A stretch of DNA of 64,000 bases from Streptomyces sp. RKAG290 (GCF_023701695.1 NZ_JAJOZC010000001.1:7439894-7503893); one strand, 5' to 3'. Numbered from the stretch's first letter, positions 9,128 through 17,993 are shown. The notes: generated by a model from the sequence alone, not told the origin. Program-made: numbers and translations.

Positions 9128-10369
9128 ATGGTGAACGGCTCCCCACCCACCACAGGCATCGTCGCGGAAAGCGGCAGGGACGACGAGACACAGGCCGCGT
9201 TCCGGGCGTTCCCCGCCGGGCTGCACGACCATCTCAGGCCCTACTTCTCGGACATCACCGAAGAGGTCGTGCGGGCCATCAAGACGGAGATCCACGAGTA
9301 CGACCGCCCCCGCGACGACACGTACACACACGTCGTGCACCGGGGCGTCGAACAGGCCCTCGGTGGCTTCCTGGCGCGGATGGCCGAGCAGGACACCGAC
9401 TGGGAGGCAGTCAAGGCGACCTACCAGCGCATCGGCCGGGGCGAGGCCGACGAGGGACGCAGTCTCGACGCCTTCCAGGCCGCGCTCCGTCTCGGGGCCC
9501 GCGTCACCTGGCGCAAGGTCAACGCCCTCGTCGACGCGGAGCGACTGCCCAGGCATGTACTGGCAGCCTTCGGCGAGGCACTCTTCCTGCACCTCGACGA
9601 AATGGCCGCCGCGACCACCATCGGCTACACCGAGGCACGGCTGCACGCGGCCGGCGAACTGCAGGTGCGCCGCACCAGGCTCATCGATCTACTGACCGCC
9701 GATCCGGCGGCCTCCACCGACGCCATCACGGATCTCGCCCACATCGCCCAGTGGCCCGTCCCGCGGGAGCTGGCGGTCGTCGTCGTCGATCACGCCCGGG
9801 TACCGGAAGCCGCGCGCCCCATCGTCCCGCCGGAGTTCCTGGCCTGTTTCGATGCCCAGCCCGGCGTCATGGTCGTTCCCGATCCGGAGGGGCCCGGCCG
9901 CGGCCGGGCCATCGCGGGGGCCGTGAGCGGACTGCGTGCCGCGGTCGGCCCCACCGTCGCCCTGGACGAAGGTGCCCGCTCGCTGCGCTGGGCACTGGAC
10001 GCCCTGGAACTCTCCCGGCGCGGCGTCCTGCCCGGCAGCGGGGTGGTGCGGTGCGCCGACCACCTGGCCACGCTGCTGCTCTTCCGGGACGAGGCACTGG
10101 TGGACGCGATAGCCCGGCGCCATCTGCGCCCGCTCGAAGCGATTCGCGCCCCGCAGCGCGAACGCCTCGCCGAGACACTCCTGTGCTGGCTGCAGTGCGG
10201 CCACAACGCCAGCGAGGTCGCGGGCCGGCTCGCCGTCCACCCGCAGACGGTCCGCTACCGGCTCCGCCAGCTGGACGAGGTGTTCGGCGACCGGCTCCAC
10301 GACCCCGCCGCGCAGTTCGAGATGCAGCTGGCGCTGCGCGCCCTCAGCCTGCGCCCCGACGGGCCCTGA
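9128..10369 (+). CDS. PucR-family transcriptional regulator
   Basis: A 413-residue regulator. The N-terminal half is helical (RPYFSDITEEVVRAIKTEIHEY..., then a GGDEF-like/sensor middle part), and the C-terminus carries the PucR helix-turn-helix: LCWLQCGHNASEVAGRLAVHPQTVRYRLRQLDEVFGD. The ATG at 9128 is preferred to 9119 or the GTG at 9023 because AGAGGA at 9113-9118 is correctly spaced for it. It follows the lipase and a long palindrome on the same strand. PucR proteins often sense a pathway metabolite and control neighbouring genes, so control of the FAAL-PKS-lipase island is a reasonable inference. Confidence 0.88.
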   Translation: MVNGSPPTTGIVAESGRDDETQAAFRAFPAGLHDHLRPYFSDITEEVVRAIKTEIHEYDRPRDDTYTHVVHRGVEQALGGFLARMAEQDTDWEAVKATYQRIGRGEADEGRSLDAFQAALRLGARVTWRKVNALVDAERLPRHVLAAFGEALFLHLDEMAAATTIGYTEARLHAAGELQVRRTRLIDLLTADPAASTDAITDLAHIAQWPVPRELAVVVVDHARVPEAARPIVPPEFLACFDAQPGVMVVPDPEGPGRGRAIAGAVSGLRAAVGPTVALDEGARSLRWALDALELSRRGVLPGSGVVRCADHLATLLLFRDEALVDAIARRHLRPLEAIRAPQRERLAETLLCWLQCGHNASEVAGRLAVHPQTVRYRLRQLDEVFGDRLHDPAAQFEMQLALRALSLRPDGP

Positions 10370-10406
10370 GGGCGGATCGCCCGGCCCCGGGCCGGAACGC
10401 GCGGGC

Positions 10407-11471
10407 TCAGGAGGGCCGTACGGCCAGTCCGTCCAGGGCCTTGAGCAGCCCGGGCAGTTCCGTGCCGCGTCCGACCGGCAGGATCTCGCCCGGCACCTCG
10501 TCCAGCAGCAGGAAGGCGATGTCGTCGGTCCTGGCCACCATGGACCAGCCGGGGCCGTCGGCACGGATCGTGCGGGCGTCCCCGGAGGCGAAGGAGGAAC
10601 GGACCCGACCGGGCGGCGGAGGGGCGTCGACGTAGGCGCGGGCCTCGGCGAGGGCCCGCCGTACACCGGGATGCGTCCCGGAGGTGGCACCGTCCTCCGG
10701 GCTTCGCGCGCCGGAGGTGGCATCGTCCGCGCCCGGATCCGTCTCCGTGCCGGCGGCGTCGTCCGCGCCGGAAGCCGCGCCGGTGTCGGGGGCGCCACCC
10801 GTTGCGCCGGCCGCGTCCGTTCGGGCGCCGGCCTCCGTACCGGAACCGGTGTCAGCACCCGCCCCGGAACCCGCAGCCTCGTCGGAACCGGCATCCGCCG
10901 CGCTTCCGTCCGCACTGCCGCCACTGCCCGCCGGCACGAACGCGGTCTCGTCGTCGATCTGTTCCCGCCAGGCAGCCCACTGCATCGCTATGGCGTCCGC
11001 GCCGAGACGACGCTGGGCAGGCCCCCACTCATTGGTGTCGGGCGGAGTCAGCGGCGATATGTCCTCACCGTCCGCCTCCGGGTCCGGTGCCGGGTCGTGC
11101 GGGGCGGCCACGCCCGGAGCGGCGACCGCCACGGCGAGGGGCCAGCCGGGGAGCGCGCAGACCACCGAGCGGTCGTCGGGCGACAGGTCGTACTCCATGC
11201 CGCAGTCCCAGGACGCGATCGCCACGGCCACCAGCGACACGTCGTCGACCGCGACGGTCCACCTGGCCCCGTCGCCGTCCTGGCCCAGGACCAGGCCGTA
11301 CCCGTCCGCGTACGGTTCGAGGCCGAGCGCCGCGCATGCCGCGGGGTAGTCGTCGCCGAGCACGCTCGGGAACTGGGCAGGGGTCAGCAGGACCGCAGTC
11401 AGCACATACAGTGCGTCGTCGTCGGCGACTGTGTTGTCCGTCCCGGCCACTGCACTCTCCTCATCCGTCAC
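10407..11471 (-). CDS. Hypothetical protein with Ala/Gly/Asp/Thr-rich region
   Basis: A 354-residue protein I do not recognise. The N-terminal 165 residues are ordered (LYVLTAVLLTPAQFPSVL..., WDCGMEYDLSPDDRSVVCALPGWPLAV) and include EWGPAQRRLGADAIAMQWAAWREQI. Residues about 180-290 are a low-complexity acidic Ala/Gly/Asp/Thr linker. The last 65 residues are again ordered (SSFASGDARTIRADGPGWSMVARTDD). There is no signal peptide or membrane segment. It is transcribed towards the pucR-type gene. A GTG start at 11471 with no clear ribosome site is used, so the true start may lie a few codons inside. Confidence 0.75.
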   Translation of the reverse strand: MTDEESAVAGTDNTVADDDALYVLTAVLLTPAQFPSVLGDDYPAACAALGLEPYADGYGLVLGQDGDGARWTVAVDDVSLVAVAIASWDCGMEYDLSPDDRSVVCALPGWPLAVAVAAPGVAAPHDPAPDPEADGEDISPLTPPDTNEWGPAQRRLGADAIAMQWAAWREQIDDETAFVPAGSGGSADGSAADAGSDEAAGSGAGADTGSGTEAGARTDAAGATGGAPDTGAASGADDAAGTETDPGADDATSGARSPEDGATSGTHPGVRRALAEARAYVDAPPPPGRVRSSFASGDARTIRADGPGWSMVARTDDIAFLLLDEVPGEILPVGRGTELPGLLKALDGLAVRPS

Positions 11472-11568
11472 GGTTGTCGTCGGCGCACCTTAACCAGTGG
11501 GTAACCCGCTCGTCGAGGCCCTGACAAGGCAGGATGTCAGTTTCTGGCGTTCCCGGCGACGGCCGTCG

Positions 11569-11874
11569 TCAGCCGTCGGCCAGGCCGAGCAGCGAGCGGG
11601 CCACCGCGTCGGGAGTCTCGTCGCGCTCGCGGGCGAGTGCGATCACCGCCCGGCAGGCCAGCTCACCGACGCCGAAGGAGAGCGCCTCCGGCGACACCCA
11701 GCCGCTGGCCTCGTCCATCCGCTCCTGGTCGTCCTCCACCGACGCCGCGACGAACGTGGCCGCCGCGTCGAACAGGTTGTGCTGCCGGCGCTCCGGCCTG
11801 GTGGGAGCGTCGGCCCGGCCTCCCTTGCGGCCGGGGGTCACGGCTCTGCGTAATATGCCGAACATGTCGGTCAT
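11569..11874 (-). CDS. Small hypothetical protein
   Basis: A 101-residue protein beginning MTDMFGILRRAVTPGRKGG and ending in a helical segment (ALSFGVGELACRAVIALARERDETPDAVARSLLGLADG). The start at 11874 is chosen because GGAGAGG lies just upstream; the frame stays open further but without a ribosome site. The pattern suggests a soluble helical protein. No function can be assigned from the sequence. Confidence 0.65.
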   Translation of the reverse strand: MTDMFGILRRAVTPGRKGGRADAPTRPERRQHNLFDAAATFVAASVEDDQERMDEASGWVSPEALSFGVGELACRAVIALARERDETPDAVARSLLGLADG

Positions 11875-12037
11875 GGGGACCACCTCTCCTGGATGCGTGT
11901 GTGCGGGACGAACGTGGCAGGCACCGTGAGGGGTACGTGCCGCGGGTGCGTGCCGTCCCGGTCCTTCGTGCGTACTCACGGGTCATGCCCGCAGACACAG
12001 GGCCGGACACTCGACCTGCACAAGAGGGGGCGGCGAG

Positions 12038-12240
12038 ATGAAGCGCTACGACCGGCTCAAGGGAGATCCAACGCCGCCACCCGGAGCGGGACATCCGCCG
12101 CATCAACCAGATGCACCGCAGCTACGACATCGCCGACGACAGCTATGGCCCGTCGGCTCTCCGACCACGAACTGCGTGCCTGCGCCGCCTGCCGGACGAA
12201 GCGCAGTTCCTTCGGTGCGTGTGCCGCCGGGGACCTCAGT
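12038..12240 (+). pseudogene. N-terminal remnant of a DUF2236/MpaB-like oxygenase
   Basis: MKRYDRLK is followed, after a change of frame near 12059, by EIQRRHPERDIRRINQM, the opening of DUF2236 (MpaB-like) proteins in Streptomyces. Nothing of the catalytic domain follows, and the methyltransferase gene on the other strand ends here. I read it as a truncated, frameshifted fragment. The match is from memory of the family's N-terminus and is short. Confidence 0.4.
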
Positions 12241-12835
12241 GCGTCCGTTCGGCCACGGCGAGAAAGCGGGTCTCCTCGTCCGTGTAGCTGGCCAGTCGCC
12301 AGCCCGAACGGGCCAGCAGCGGACGGAGGTTGGGCTCCGCCCGCAGATCTCCGTCCGTGAGCGTCCGGCCGTGCCGTGCGGCCAGTGCCGCCCTGCCGAT
12401 CGGATGGAAGAGCGCCAGCAGCCCGCCCGGCCGCACCACCCGGGCCAGCTCCGCCAGGCCCGGCCCGGGCTGTGGCAGGTGCGAGATCAGTCCGGCCGCG
12501 AACACCGCGTCGAGCGCCCGCGCCCGCAGCGGCAGCCGGGCGGCGTCGGCCTGCAGCAGCACCCCGCTGCGGCCGCGGCCGGCACGCGCGGCTGACTCCA
12601 GCATGGCCGCCGTGAGGTCGGCGCCCACGACCGTGCCCCGGGGGCCGACTGCCGCCCGCAGAGCGGGCAGCGCCCGTCCCGTACCGCATCCCGCGTCGAG
12701 CACCGTGTCGCCCGCGCGCAGTCCGAGGGCGGAGACCGCCAGGGCGAAGGCCGGGCCGTCGTCGGGAAAGCGGGTGTCCCACGCCGCGGCGCGGGCGGTG
12801 AAGAAATCCTGGACGTGTGTGTGGTCATCGGCCAT
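12236..12835 (-). CDS. Class I SAM-dependent methyltransferase
   Basis: A 199-residue methyltransferase. Motif I is VLDAGCGTGRALP, the acidic end of strand 2 is VVGADLTAAMLE, motif II is VLLQADAARLPL, and the later part reads LAELARVVRPGGLLALFHPIG. The start at 12835 gives the usual short helical leader (HVQDFFTARAAAWDTRFPDDG), as in UbiE/Methyltransf_11 members. The substrate cannot be read from the sequence. It stands alone on its strand, divergent from the MHYT gene. Confidence 0.85.
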   Translation of the reverse strand: MADDHTHVQDFFTARAAAWDTRFPDDGPAFALAVSALGLRAGDTVLDAGCGTGRALPALRAAVGPRGTVVGADLTAAMLESAARAGRGRSGVLLQADAARLPLRARALDAVFAAGLISHLPQPGPGLAELARVVRPGGLLALFHPIGRAALAARHGRTLTDGDLRAEPNLRPLLARSGWRLASYTDEETRFLAVAERTH

Positions 12836-12996
12836 ACGGACATGATCGCGTAATGACCGCCCGAACGAAACGGCACGTATCGGTGTACATGTTCGACCAC
12901 GACGCGATCGTTCGGGAACATCTCTCTGTCATATTCCAGCAGCTTTCGAACTGCGCCCAGGTTGTGCGCCCCCAACACGACTAGCGTCCCCGAGTC

Positions 12997-13866
12997 ATGG
13001 GACACCTGGACCACGCCACCTTCGGCTGGCTGACACCGCTGCTGTCGTACGCGATGGCCTGCATCGGCGCCGCACTCGGACTGAGCTGCACCGTGCGCGC
13101 GCTCGACACGACCGGGCGCTCGCGCCGCAACTGGCTGATCACGGCCGCGTCGGCCATCGGGTCGGGCATCTGGACCATGCACTTCGTCGCGATGCTCGGC
13201 TTCGGCGTGTACGGGACGGACATCCGCTACGACGTACCGCTGACCCTCCTCAGCCTGCTCGGCGCGATGGTGGTGGTCGGCGGCGGCGTCTTCGCCGTCG
13301 GATACAGCGGCGACCGTACCCGGGCACTGCTGCTGGGAGGCTTCGCCACCGGGCTCGGCGTCGCCAGCATGCACTACCTCGGCATGACGGCGCTCCGGCT
13401 GCACGGCGCCGTCCACTACGACCCCGTGCGGGTCGTCCTGTCCGTCGTCATCGCGGTGATCGCGGCAACGGCGGCGCTGTGGGCGGCCCTCAACATCAAG
13501 TCCCCGCGTGCCGTCGCCCTCGCCTCGCTCGTCATGGGCGCCGCGGTCAGCAGCATGCACTACACCGGAATGATGGCCGTGACGGTGCGGGTGACGCCCT
13601 CGGGGAGCGAGCTCCCGGGGGCCACGGCCATGCAGTTCATCTTCCCGCTAGCCGTCGGTCTCGGCTCCTACCTCTTCCTGACCTCGGCATTCGTGGCCCT
13701 CTCGCCGACGGCCCGGGAACGCGCCGCCTACGTGTCCGCCGAGAGCGCCGGGGCACCCGCCGACGCGGAACCCGCGGCCACGGGCGGACCCGCCCGCCGA
13801 GGACCGGACCTCCGTGCCGGGCGCGCGGCCCGCAGCCCCGACGCCGCACCCGCAGGAACCCCCTGA
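12997..13866 (+). CDS. MHYT-domain integral membrane sensor
   Basis: A 289-residue membrane protein with about seven hydrophobic segments. It carries three signature repeats: TMHFVAM (about residue 66), SMHYLGM (about 126) and SMHYTGM (about 187), which in MHYT proteins are proposed to bind copper and sense diatomic gases. The C-terminal 60 residues are a Pro/Ala-rich tail with no output domain, so it may signal through a partner. The conservon kinase begins 56 bp downstream on the same strand, which makes co-transcription likely and a functional link possible. Confidence 0.88.
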   Translation: MGHLDHATFGWLTPLLSYAMACIGAALGLSCTVRALDTTGRSRRNWLITAASAIGSGIWTMHFVAMLGFGVYGTDIRYDVPLTLLSLLGAMVVVGGGVFAVGYSGDRTRALLLGGFATGLGVASMHYLGMTALRLHGAVHYDPVRVVLSVVIAVIAATAALWAALNIKSPRAVALASLVMGAAVSSMHYTGMMAVTVRVTPSGSELPGATAMQFIFPLAVGLGSYLFLTSAFVALSPTARERAAYVSAESAGAPADAEPAATGGPARRGPDLRAGRAARSPDAAPAGTP

Positions 13867-13922
13867 CACCCGGTCCGGCCCGCCCGACAGCACACCCCGC
13901 TCACACCCGGAACGAGGAGGCC

Positions 13923-16484
13923 ATGCGCCCACCCCGCACGACCCCGGGCCCCGGTGCCCCCGCCCGGCCCGGCACCCCGCCGGCGCCGCCGGTCCGAGGG
14001 CGCCGCGCGCACGCCGGGCCACCGGCCGACGAGAGCGCGGAGCACGCAGGACCGCTGCCCGCCAACGGCACCGCCGCGCCGCGCGGGCCCTGGACACTGC
14101 GCCCCAGGACGGTCCGCGCGAAGATCATCTCGCTGCTCATGGTGCCGGTCGTCTCCCTGCTCGCCCTCTGGGGCTTCGCCACGGTCTCCACGGCCCAGGA
14201 CGTGGCCCGACTGCGCCAGCTGCAGCGGGTCGACGAGGAGGTCAGGGCGCCGGTGGCGACCGCGGTCGCCGCGCTGCAGGGCGAACGCAGAGCGGCCATG
14301 CTCCAGGCGGTGGACCCCAGCAGCACGCACACCACCGCCCTGGCGAAGCGGATCCGGGCCACCGACACGGCACTCGCCGCCCTGCGGCTGGACGACGGCC
14401 ACACCATCGCCGACACAGGCAACCTCCCCGGAGGTGTGGCCGGCAGGCTCGACCGATTCCTGGGCCTCGCCAAGGAGCTTCGCGCCGACGGCACGGGCAG
14501 CAGCAGCGACGAAGGCGCTGCGTACGACCGGTACACCGAGACCGTCACCGCCGCCTTCGCCGTCTCTGGCGCCCTCACCGGAATCCAGGACGACGCCCTG
14601 GGCTCCGACGCCCGGGTCCTGCTCGAACTCGCCCGCGCCGACGAGATGCTGGCCCGCGAGGACGCACTGCTGGCCTCGGCCGCACGCACGGGCACCCTGA
14701 AGGACCGACCGCTGCGGCTGTTCACCGGAGCGGCGGCCACCCGGCGCAGCCTCACCGAGACCGCGGGCGTCGACCTGCCAGCAGGTGAACGCACCGCCTG
14801 GAAGGCATTCGCCGCCCGCCCCGCCTACCATGCGATCCAGTCGGCCGAGGACGCGGTGCTCGCCGCCGCACCCGGTCGGGACGCGGCCCTGGCGGTGCCC
14901 GCCGCCGACTGGCAGCAGGCCGCGGCCGACGTGCGGGGCGAGCTGCACAGCATCGGCACCGGCGCCGGAGAGCGCGCCGCCGACCGCGCCGACCCGCTCA
15001 CCCATGGGCTGTTCAGCCCTTCCGGGGCCGCCGTGATCTTCGGCTGCGTCGCTGTCGCCGCCTCCCTCGTGATCTCCGTCCGCATCGGCCGGGCGCTCGT
15101 CGTGGAGCTGGTCAGCCTCCGCAACAGCGCGCTGGAGATCGCCCGGCGCAAACTGCCCCTGGCGATGCGGCGGCTGCGCGCCGGCGAGGAGCTCGACATC
15201 CTGGCCGAGGCCCCGCCGGGGATCGCCTCGCAGGACGAGATCGGTCAGGTCGGCGAGGCCCTCGGCACCGTCCACCGGGCAGCGCTCGGCGCCGCCGTCG
15301 AACGTGCCGAACTCGCCGACGGGATCTCCGGTGTGTTCGTCAACCTCGCCCGTCGCAGCCAGGTGCTGGTCCACCGTCAGCTCAACCTCCTGGACAGCAT
15401 GGAACGCCGCGCCGACGACCCCGACGAGCTGAGCGACCTCTTCCGGCTCGACCACCTCACCACCCGGATGCGCAGGCACGCCGAGAGCCTGATCATCCTG
15501 TCCGGCGCCGCCCCCGGACGGGCCTGGCGCATGCCCGTGTCCCTCACCAACGTCGTCCGGGCCGCGGTCTCCGAGATCGAGGACTACGCGAGGGTGGAGG
15601 TCCGCCGGCTGCCCGACGCCGCCGTGAAGGGCACGGCGGTCGCCGACCTCACCCACCTGCTCGCCGAACTCGTCGAGAACGCCGCACAGTTCTCGCCCCC
15701 GCACACCAAGGTGAGCATCACCGGAGAGCCCGTGGGCAACGGCTACGCGCTGGAGATCGAGGACCGAGGTCTCGGCATGGGCCCCGAACTCCTCGGCGAG
15801 GCCAACCGGCGCATCGAGCAGGCCGAGGCGCTCGACCTCTTCGACAGCGACCGGCTCGGCCTGTTCGTCGTCAGCCGGCTCGCCGTGCGCCACCGGATCA
15901 AGGTCCAGCTGCGCATCTCCCCGTACGGCGGCACGACAGCCGTGGTCCTGCTCCCGACCGCCCTGCTGCAGGGCGCGCTGCCGCCCCCCGGGGAGCAGCC
16001 CGCACCGCGGAAGGCCACGGCCGAACGCGCGGACGAGCACGAAGCGACCTCCGTCGGCTCCGGCCCGGGGCCCCGGGCGGCACGAGCCAGGACCACGGCC
16101 TTTCCCGCGCCCGTGGCCGTCCCCGCGCTGGAGACCCGTACGGAGTCGGCGGCCCAGGTGACAGCGCTGCGCAGGCCGTCCCGCCCGGCGGACGACAAGG
16201 AGACGACGGCCCGGACGGAGCACCGGCCGCCAGGCACGGACCAGGGCGACGACGACGCGCTGCCCCGCCGGGTACGGCAGGCCAGTCTCGTACCCCAGCT
16301 CCGTGCCGGACCGGGGCCCGAGGCGCCGCCTGCCGGCGACCGGGCCGAGGGCGCGGCCGCCGGGCGTACGCCCGAGCAGGCCCGCGACCGTATGACCGCC
16401 TACCGGGCCGGCTGGGTGCGCGGCGGCGGCTCAGCCCCGGGCACCACCGAACCCAGCCTGCCCACCGAAGGAGACCCCGCATGA
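13923..16484 (+). CDS. cvnA: Conservon sensor histidine kinase-like protein (CvnA)
   Basis: An 853-residue membrane ATPase of the nitrate-sensing (NIT) kinase family. A Pro-rich leader is followed by a first membrane segment (about 67-88, KIISLLMVPVVSLLALWGFA), an extracytoplasmic helical sensor (QRVDEEVRAPVATAVAALQ), a second segment near 369 (AVIFGCVAVAASLVIS), a HAMP-like part and a HATPase domain with ELVENAAQFSPP (N box), DRGLGMG and DRLGLFVVSRLA. The tail is disordered. The ATG at 13923 is preferred over earlier starts because CGAGGAGG lies directly before it. Its stop overlaps the roadblock start (ATGA). This gene order defines Streptomyces conservons, membrane complexes resembling eukaryotic G-protein signalling. 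Confidence 0.9.
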   Translation: MRPPRTTPGPGAPARPGTPPAPPVRGRRAHAGPPADESAEHAGPLPANGTAAPRGPWTLRPRTVRAKIISLLMVPVVSLLALWGFATVSTAQDVARLRQLQRVDEEVRAPVATAVAALQGERRAAMLQAVDPSSTHTTALAKRIRATDTALAALRLDDGHTIADTGNLPGGVAGRLDRFLGLAKELRADGTGSSSDEGAAYDRYTETVTAAFAVSGALTGIQDDALGSDARVLLELARADEMLAREDALLASAARTGTLKDRPLRLFTGAAATRRSLTETAGVDLPAGERTAWKAFAARPAYHAIQSAEDAVLAAAPGRDAALAVPAADWQQAAADVRGELHSIGTGAGERAADRADPLTHGLFSPSGAAVIFGCVAVAASLVISVRIGRALVVELVSLRNSALEIARRKLPLAMRRLRAGEELDILAEAPPGIASQDEIGQVGEALGTVHRAALGAAVERAELADGISGVFVNLARRSQVLVHRQLNLLDSMERRADDPDELSDLFRLDHLTTRMRRHAESLIILSGAAPGRAWRMPVSLTNVVRAAVSEIEDYARVEVRRLPDAAVKGTAVADLTHLLAELVENAAQFSPPHTKVSITGEPVGNGYALEIEDRGLGMGPELLGEANRRIEQAEALDLFDSDRLGLFVVSRLAVRHRIKVQLRISPYGGTTAVVLLPTALLQGALPPPGEQPAPRKATAERADEHEATSVGSGPGPRAARARTTAFPAPVAVPALETRTESAAQVTALRRPSRPADDKETTARTEHRPPGTDQGDDDALPRRVRQASLVPQLRAGPGPEAPPAGDRAEGAAAGRTPEQARDRMTAYRAGWVRGGGSAPGTTEPSLPTEGDPA

Positions 16485-16918
16485 TCGCGAACGAGAGGAC
16501 CGGGGCGCACAGCCGTTCCGGCGAGCTCGACTGGCTGCTGGACGAACTGGTGACCCGGGTCGGTGAGGTACGGCACGCGGTCGTGCTGTCCGGTGACGGA
16601 CTTGCGGTGGGCGCGTCCAGCGCGCTGAGCCGCGAGGACGCCGAGCACCTGGCCGCGGTCGCCTCCGGATTCCACAGCCTCGCGAAGGGAGCCGGACGCC
16701 ACTTCCGGGCGGGCGACGTACGCCAGACGATGGTCGAGATGGACGACGGATTCCTGTTCGTCGCCGCCGCGGGGGAGGGGTCCTGCCTCGCCGTGCTCAG
16801 CACGGCGTTCGCCGATATCGGCCTGGTCGCCTACGAGATGGCCCGCCTGGTCAAGCGGGTCGGCGAGCATCTGCGTACCCCGGCGCGATTCGCCGGGCAC
16901 CCGTCGGCAGCCGGCTGA
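16481..16918 (+). CDS. cvnB: Conservon roadblock/LC7 protein (CvnB)
   Basis: A 145-residue roadblock/LC7 domain protein (ELDWLLDELVTRVGEVRHAVVLSGDGLAVGAS, then LAAVASGFHSLAKGAGRHF). In conservons this subunit associates with the CvnA kinase and the CvnD GTPase. The ATG overlaps the kinase stop by 4 bp, so translation is coupled. It is closely related to the second roadblock protein at 25036. Confidence 0.92.
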   Translation: MIANERTGAHSRSGELDWLLDELVTRVGEVRHAVVLSGDGLAVGASSALSREDAEHLAAVASGFHSLAKGAGRHFRAGDVRQTMVEMDDGFLFVAAAGEGSCLAVLSTAFADIGLVAYEMARLVKRVGEHLRTPARFAGHPSAAG

Positions 16919-16934
16919 AGGGGGCTGGGACGGC

Positions 16935-17375
16935 TTGTCCAGCACCGACGGGAGCGCGGGAGACTTCCCGGGCGCCCCCGACCCGCACGCACTGCCCGGC
17001 AGCCAGTGGTACGACGCCGAAGCGGGCCCGCTCGTCCGTCCGTACGCCATGACCGGTGGCCGGACCGAACCGGGCCCGGGTGGTGCGCACTTCGACCTGA
17101 TCGCGCTCGTCACCTTCGAGGACAGCGTGGCCGGGAGCGCCGAGGACGCGCTGCTCGGGCCGGAACACCGGACCCTGCTGACGCTCTGCCGGACCGAGAC
17201 CCAGTCGGTCGCCGAGCTCTCCGCCGACGCCGACCTGCCGGTCGGCGTGGTCCGCGTACTCCTCGGCGATCTGCTCGAATCCGGGTACGTACGGGTCAGC
17301 CGCCCCGTGCCGCCCGCCCAGCTGCCCGACGAACGCATCCTCCGCGAGGTGATCACCGGCCTGCGCGCGCTCTGA
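16935..17375 (+). CDS. cvnC: Conservon DUF742 protein (CvnC)
   Basis: A 146-residue DUF742 protein: VRPYAMTGGRTEPG, FDLIALV, then a winged-helix-like end (LCRTETQSVAELSADADLPVGVVRVLLGDLLESGYVRVSRP). A TTG start is used, with AAGGGGG about 10 bp upstream. It follows cvnB as in other conservons. The usual next gene, a cvnD GTPase, is missing: a MarR gene on the opposite strand follows 27 bp later, and the nearest cvnD-like gene is at 24273. Confidence 0.9.
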   Translation: MSSTDGSAGDFPGAPDPHALPGSQWYDAEAGPLVRPYAMTGGRTEPGPGGAHFDLIALVTFEDSVAGSAEDALLGPEHRTLLTLCRTETQSVAELSADADLPVGVVRVLLGDLLESGYVRVSRPVPPAQLPDERILREVITGLRAL

Positions 17376-17402
17376 GTTCTGCCCGCGGCGTGGGCGCCTC
17401 GC

Positions 17403-17912
17403 TCAGGTCTGCGGCCGAGTCCTGCGCAGCTGGGCCAGCTCGTCGTTCATGGCATCCAGGAAGCGGACCACGACCGCCAGTTCGGCCTCGTCGAACTGGC
17501 GCCTGGCCGTGTCCGTGCTGTCCGCCAACGGCATGAAGAAGTCGCGGGCCACCGCCTTCGCCGCGGCGGCGTAGTGCAGATGCACCACCCGGCGGTCGCT
17601 GTTGTCCCGGACCCGGCGGATGTGCCCTGCGCGCTCCAGCCGGTCCAGGCAAGCCGTCACCGCGCCCGAGGTGAGGTCCAGCTGTTCGCGCAGCCTCCCC
17701 GGCGTCATGGCCGATCCCGTACCGCCGCGCTCGGCGTCGAGGATCGCGATGAGCGCCTGTACATCCGTCGGGTGCAGCCCCTGGGACTGTGCGAACTCAT
17801 GGGCGATGCGATTGAACTCGCTGTTCATACGGCGCAGCAGCACAGCGAACGACTGGAGCCCGGTGGGTCCGTCGTCCATGCCTCTGTCCGGGCTTCCGTC
17901 TGCGGTGCGCAT
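17403..17912 (-). CDS. MarR-family regulator of the MMPL transporter
   Basis: A 169-residue winged-helix protein: NRIAHEFAQSQGLHPTDVQALIAIL, the recognition region LREQLDLTSGAVTACLDRLERAGHI and the wing RRVRDNSDRRVVHLHY. It is divergent from the MMPL exporter, with a palindrome between them. MarR proteins of this arrangement usually repress both genes and release DNA on binding a small ligand, often an exporter substrate. That role is inferred from the arrangement. Confidence 0.9.
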   Translation of the reverse strand: MRTADGSPDRGMDDGPTGLQSFAVLLRRMNSEFNRIAHEFAQSQGLHPTDVQALIAILDAERGGTGSAMTPGRLREQLDLTSGAVTACLDRLERAGHIRRVRDNSDRRVVHLHYAAAAKAVARDFFMPLADSTDTARRQFDEAELAVVVRFLDAMNDELAQLRRTRPQT

Positions 17913-17925
17913 ACCTCTAGACTAA

Positions 17926-17946
17926 TATCTCTCAATCGTTGAGATA
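17926..17946. promoter_or_regulatory. MarR operator between divergent marR and MMPL genes
   Basis: TATCTC (17926-17931) and GAGATA (17941-17946) form one dyad, and TCTCAA-TCG-TTGAGA (17930-17944) a second, overlapping one. The AT-rich stretch stands out from its surroundings, and another GAGAGA follows at 17957. Position between the two starts fits a shared MarR operator. Confidence 0.6.
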
Positions 17947-17993
17947 ATTAATGATCGAGAGACATTGACCGTGCGTCGACCTCTGGGGAAGCA

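Noticed and set aside
12889..12921. ATGTTC ... GAACAT inverted repeat before the MHYT gene as a LexA box
   Set aside because: The half-sites are 21 bp apart; a LexA box needs about 4 bp between GAAC and GTTC.
13728..16223. 831-codon minus-strand frame opposite cvnA
   Set aside because: Antisense shadow of the kinase; no recognisable motif and no ribosome site.
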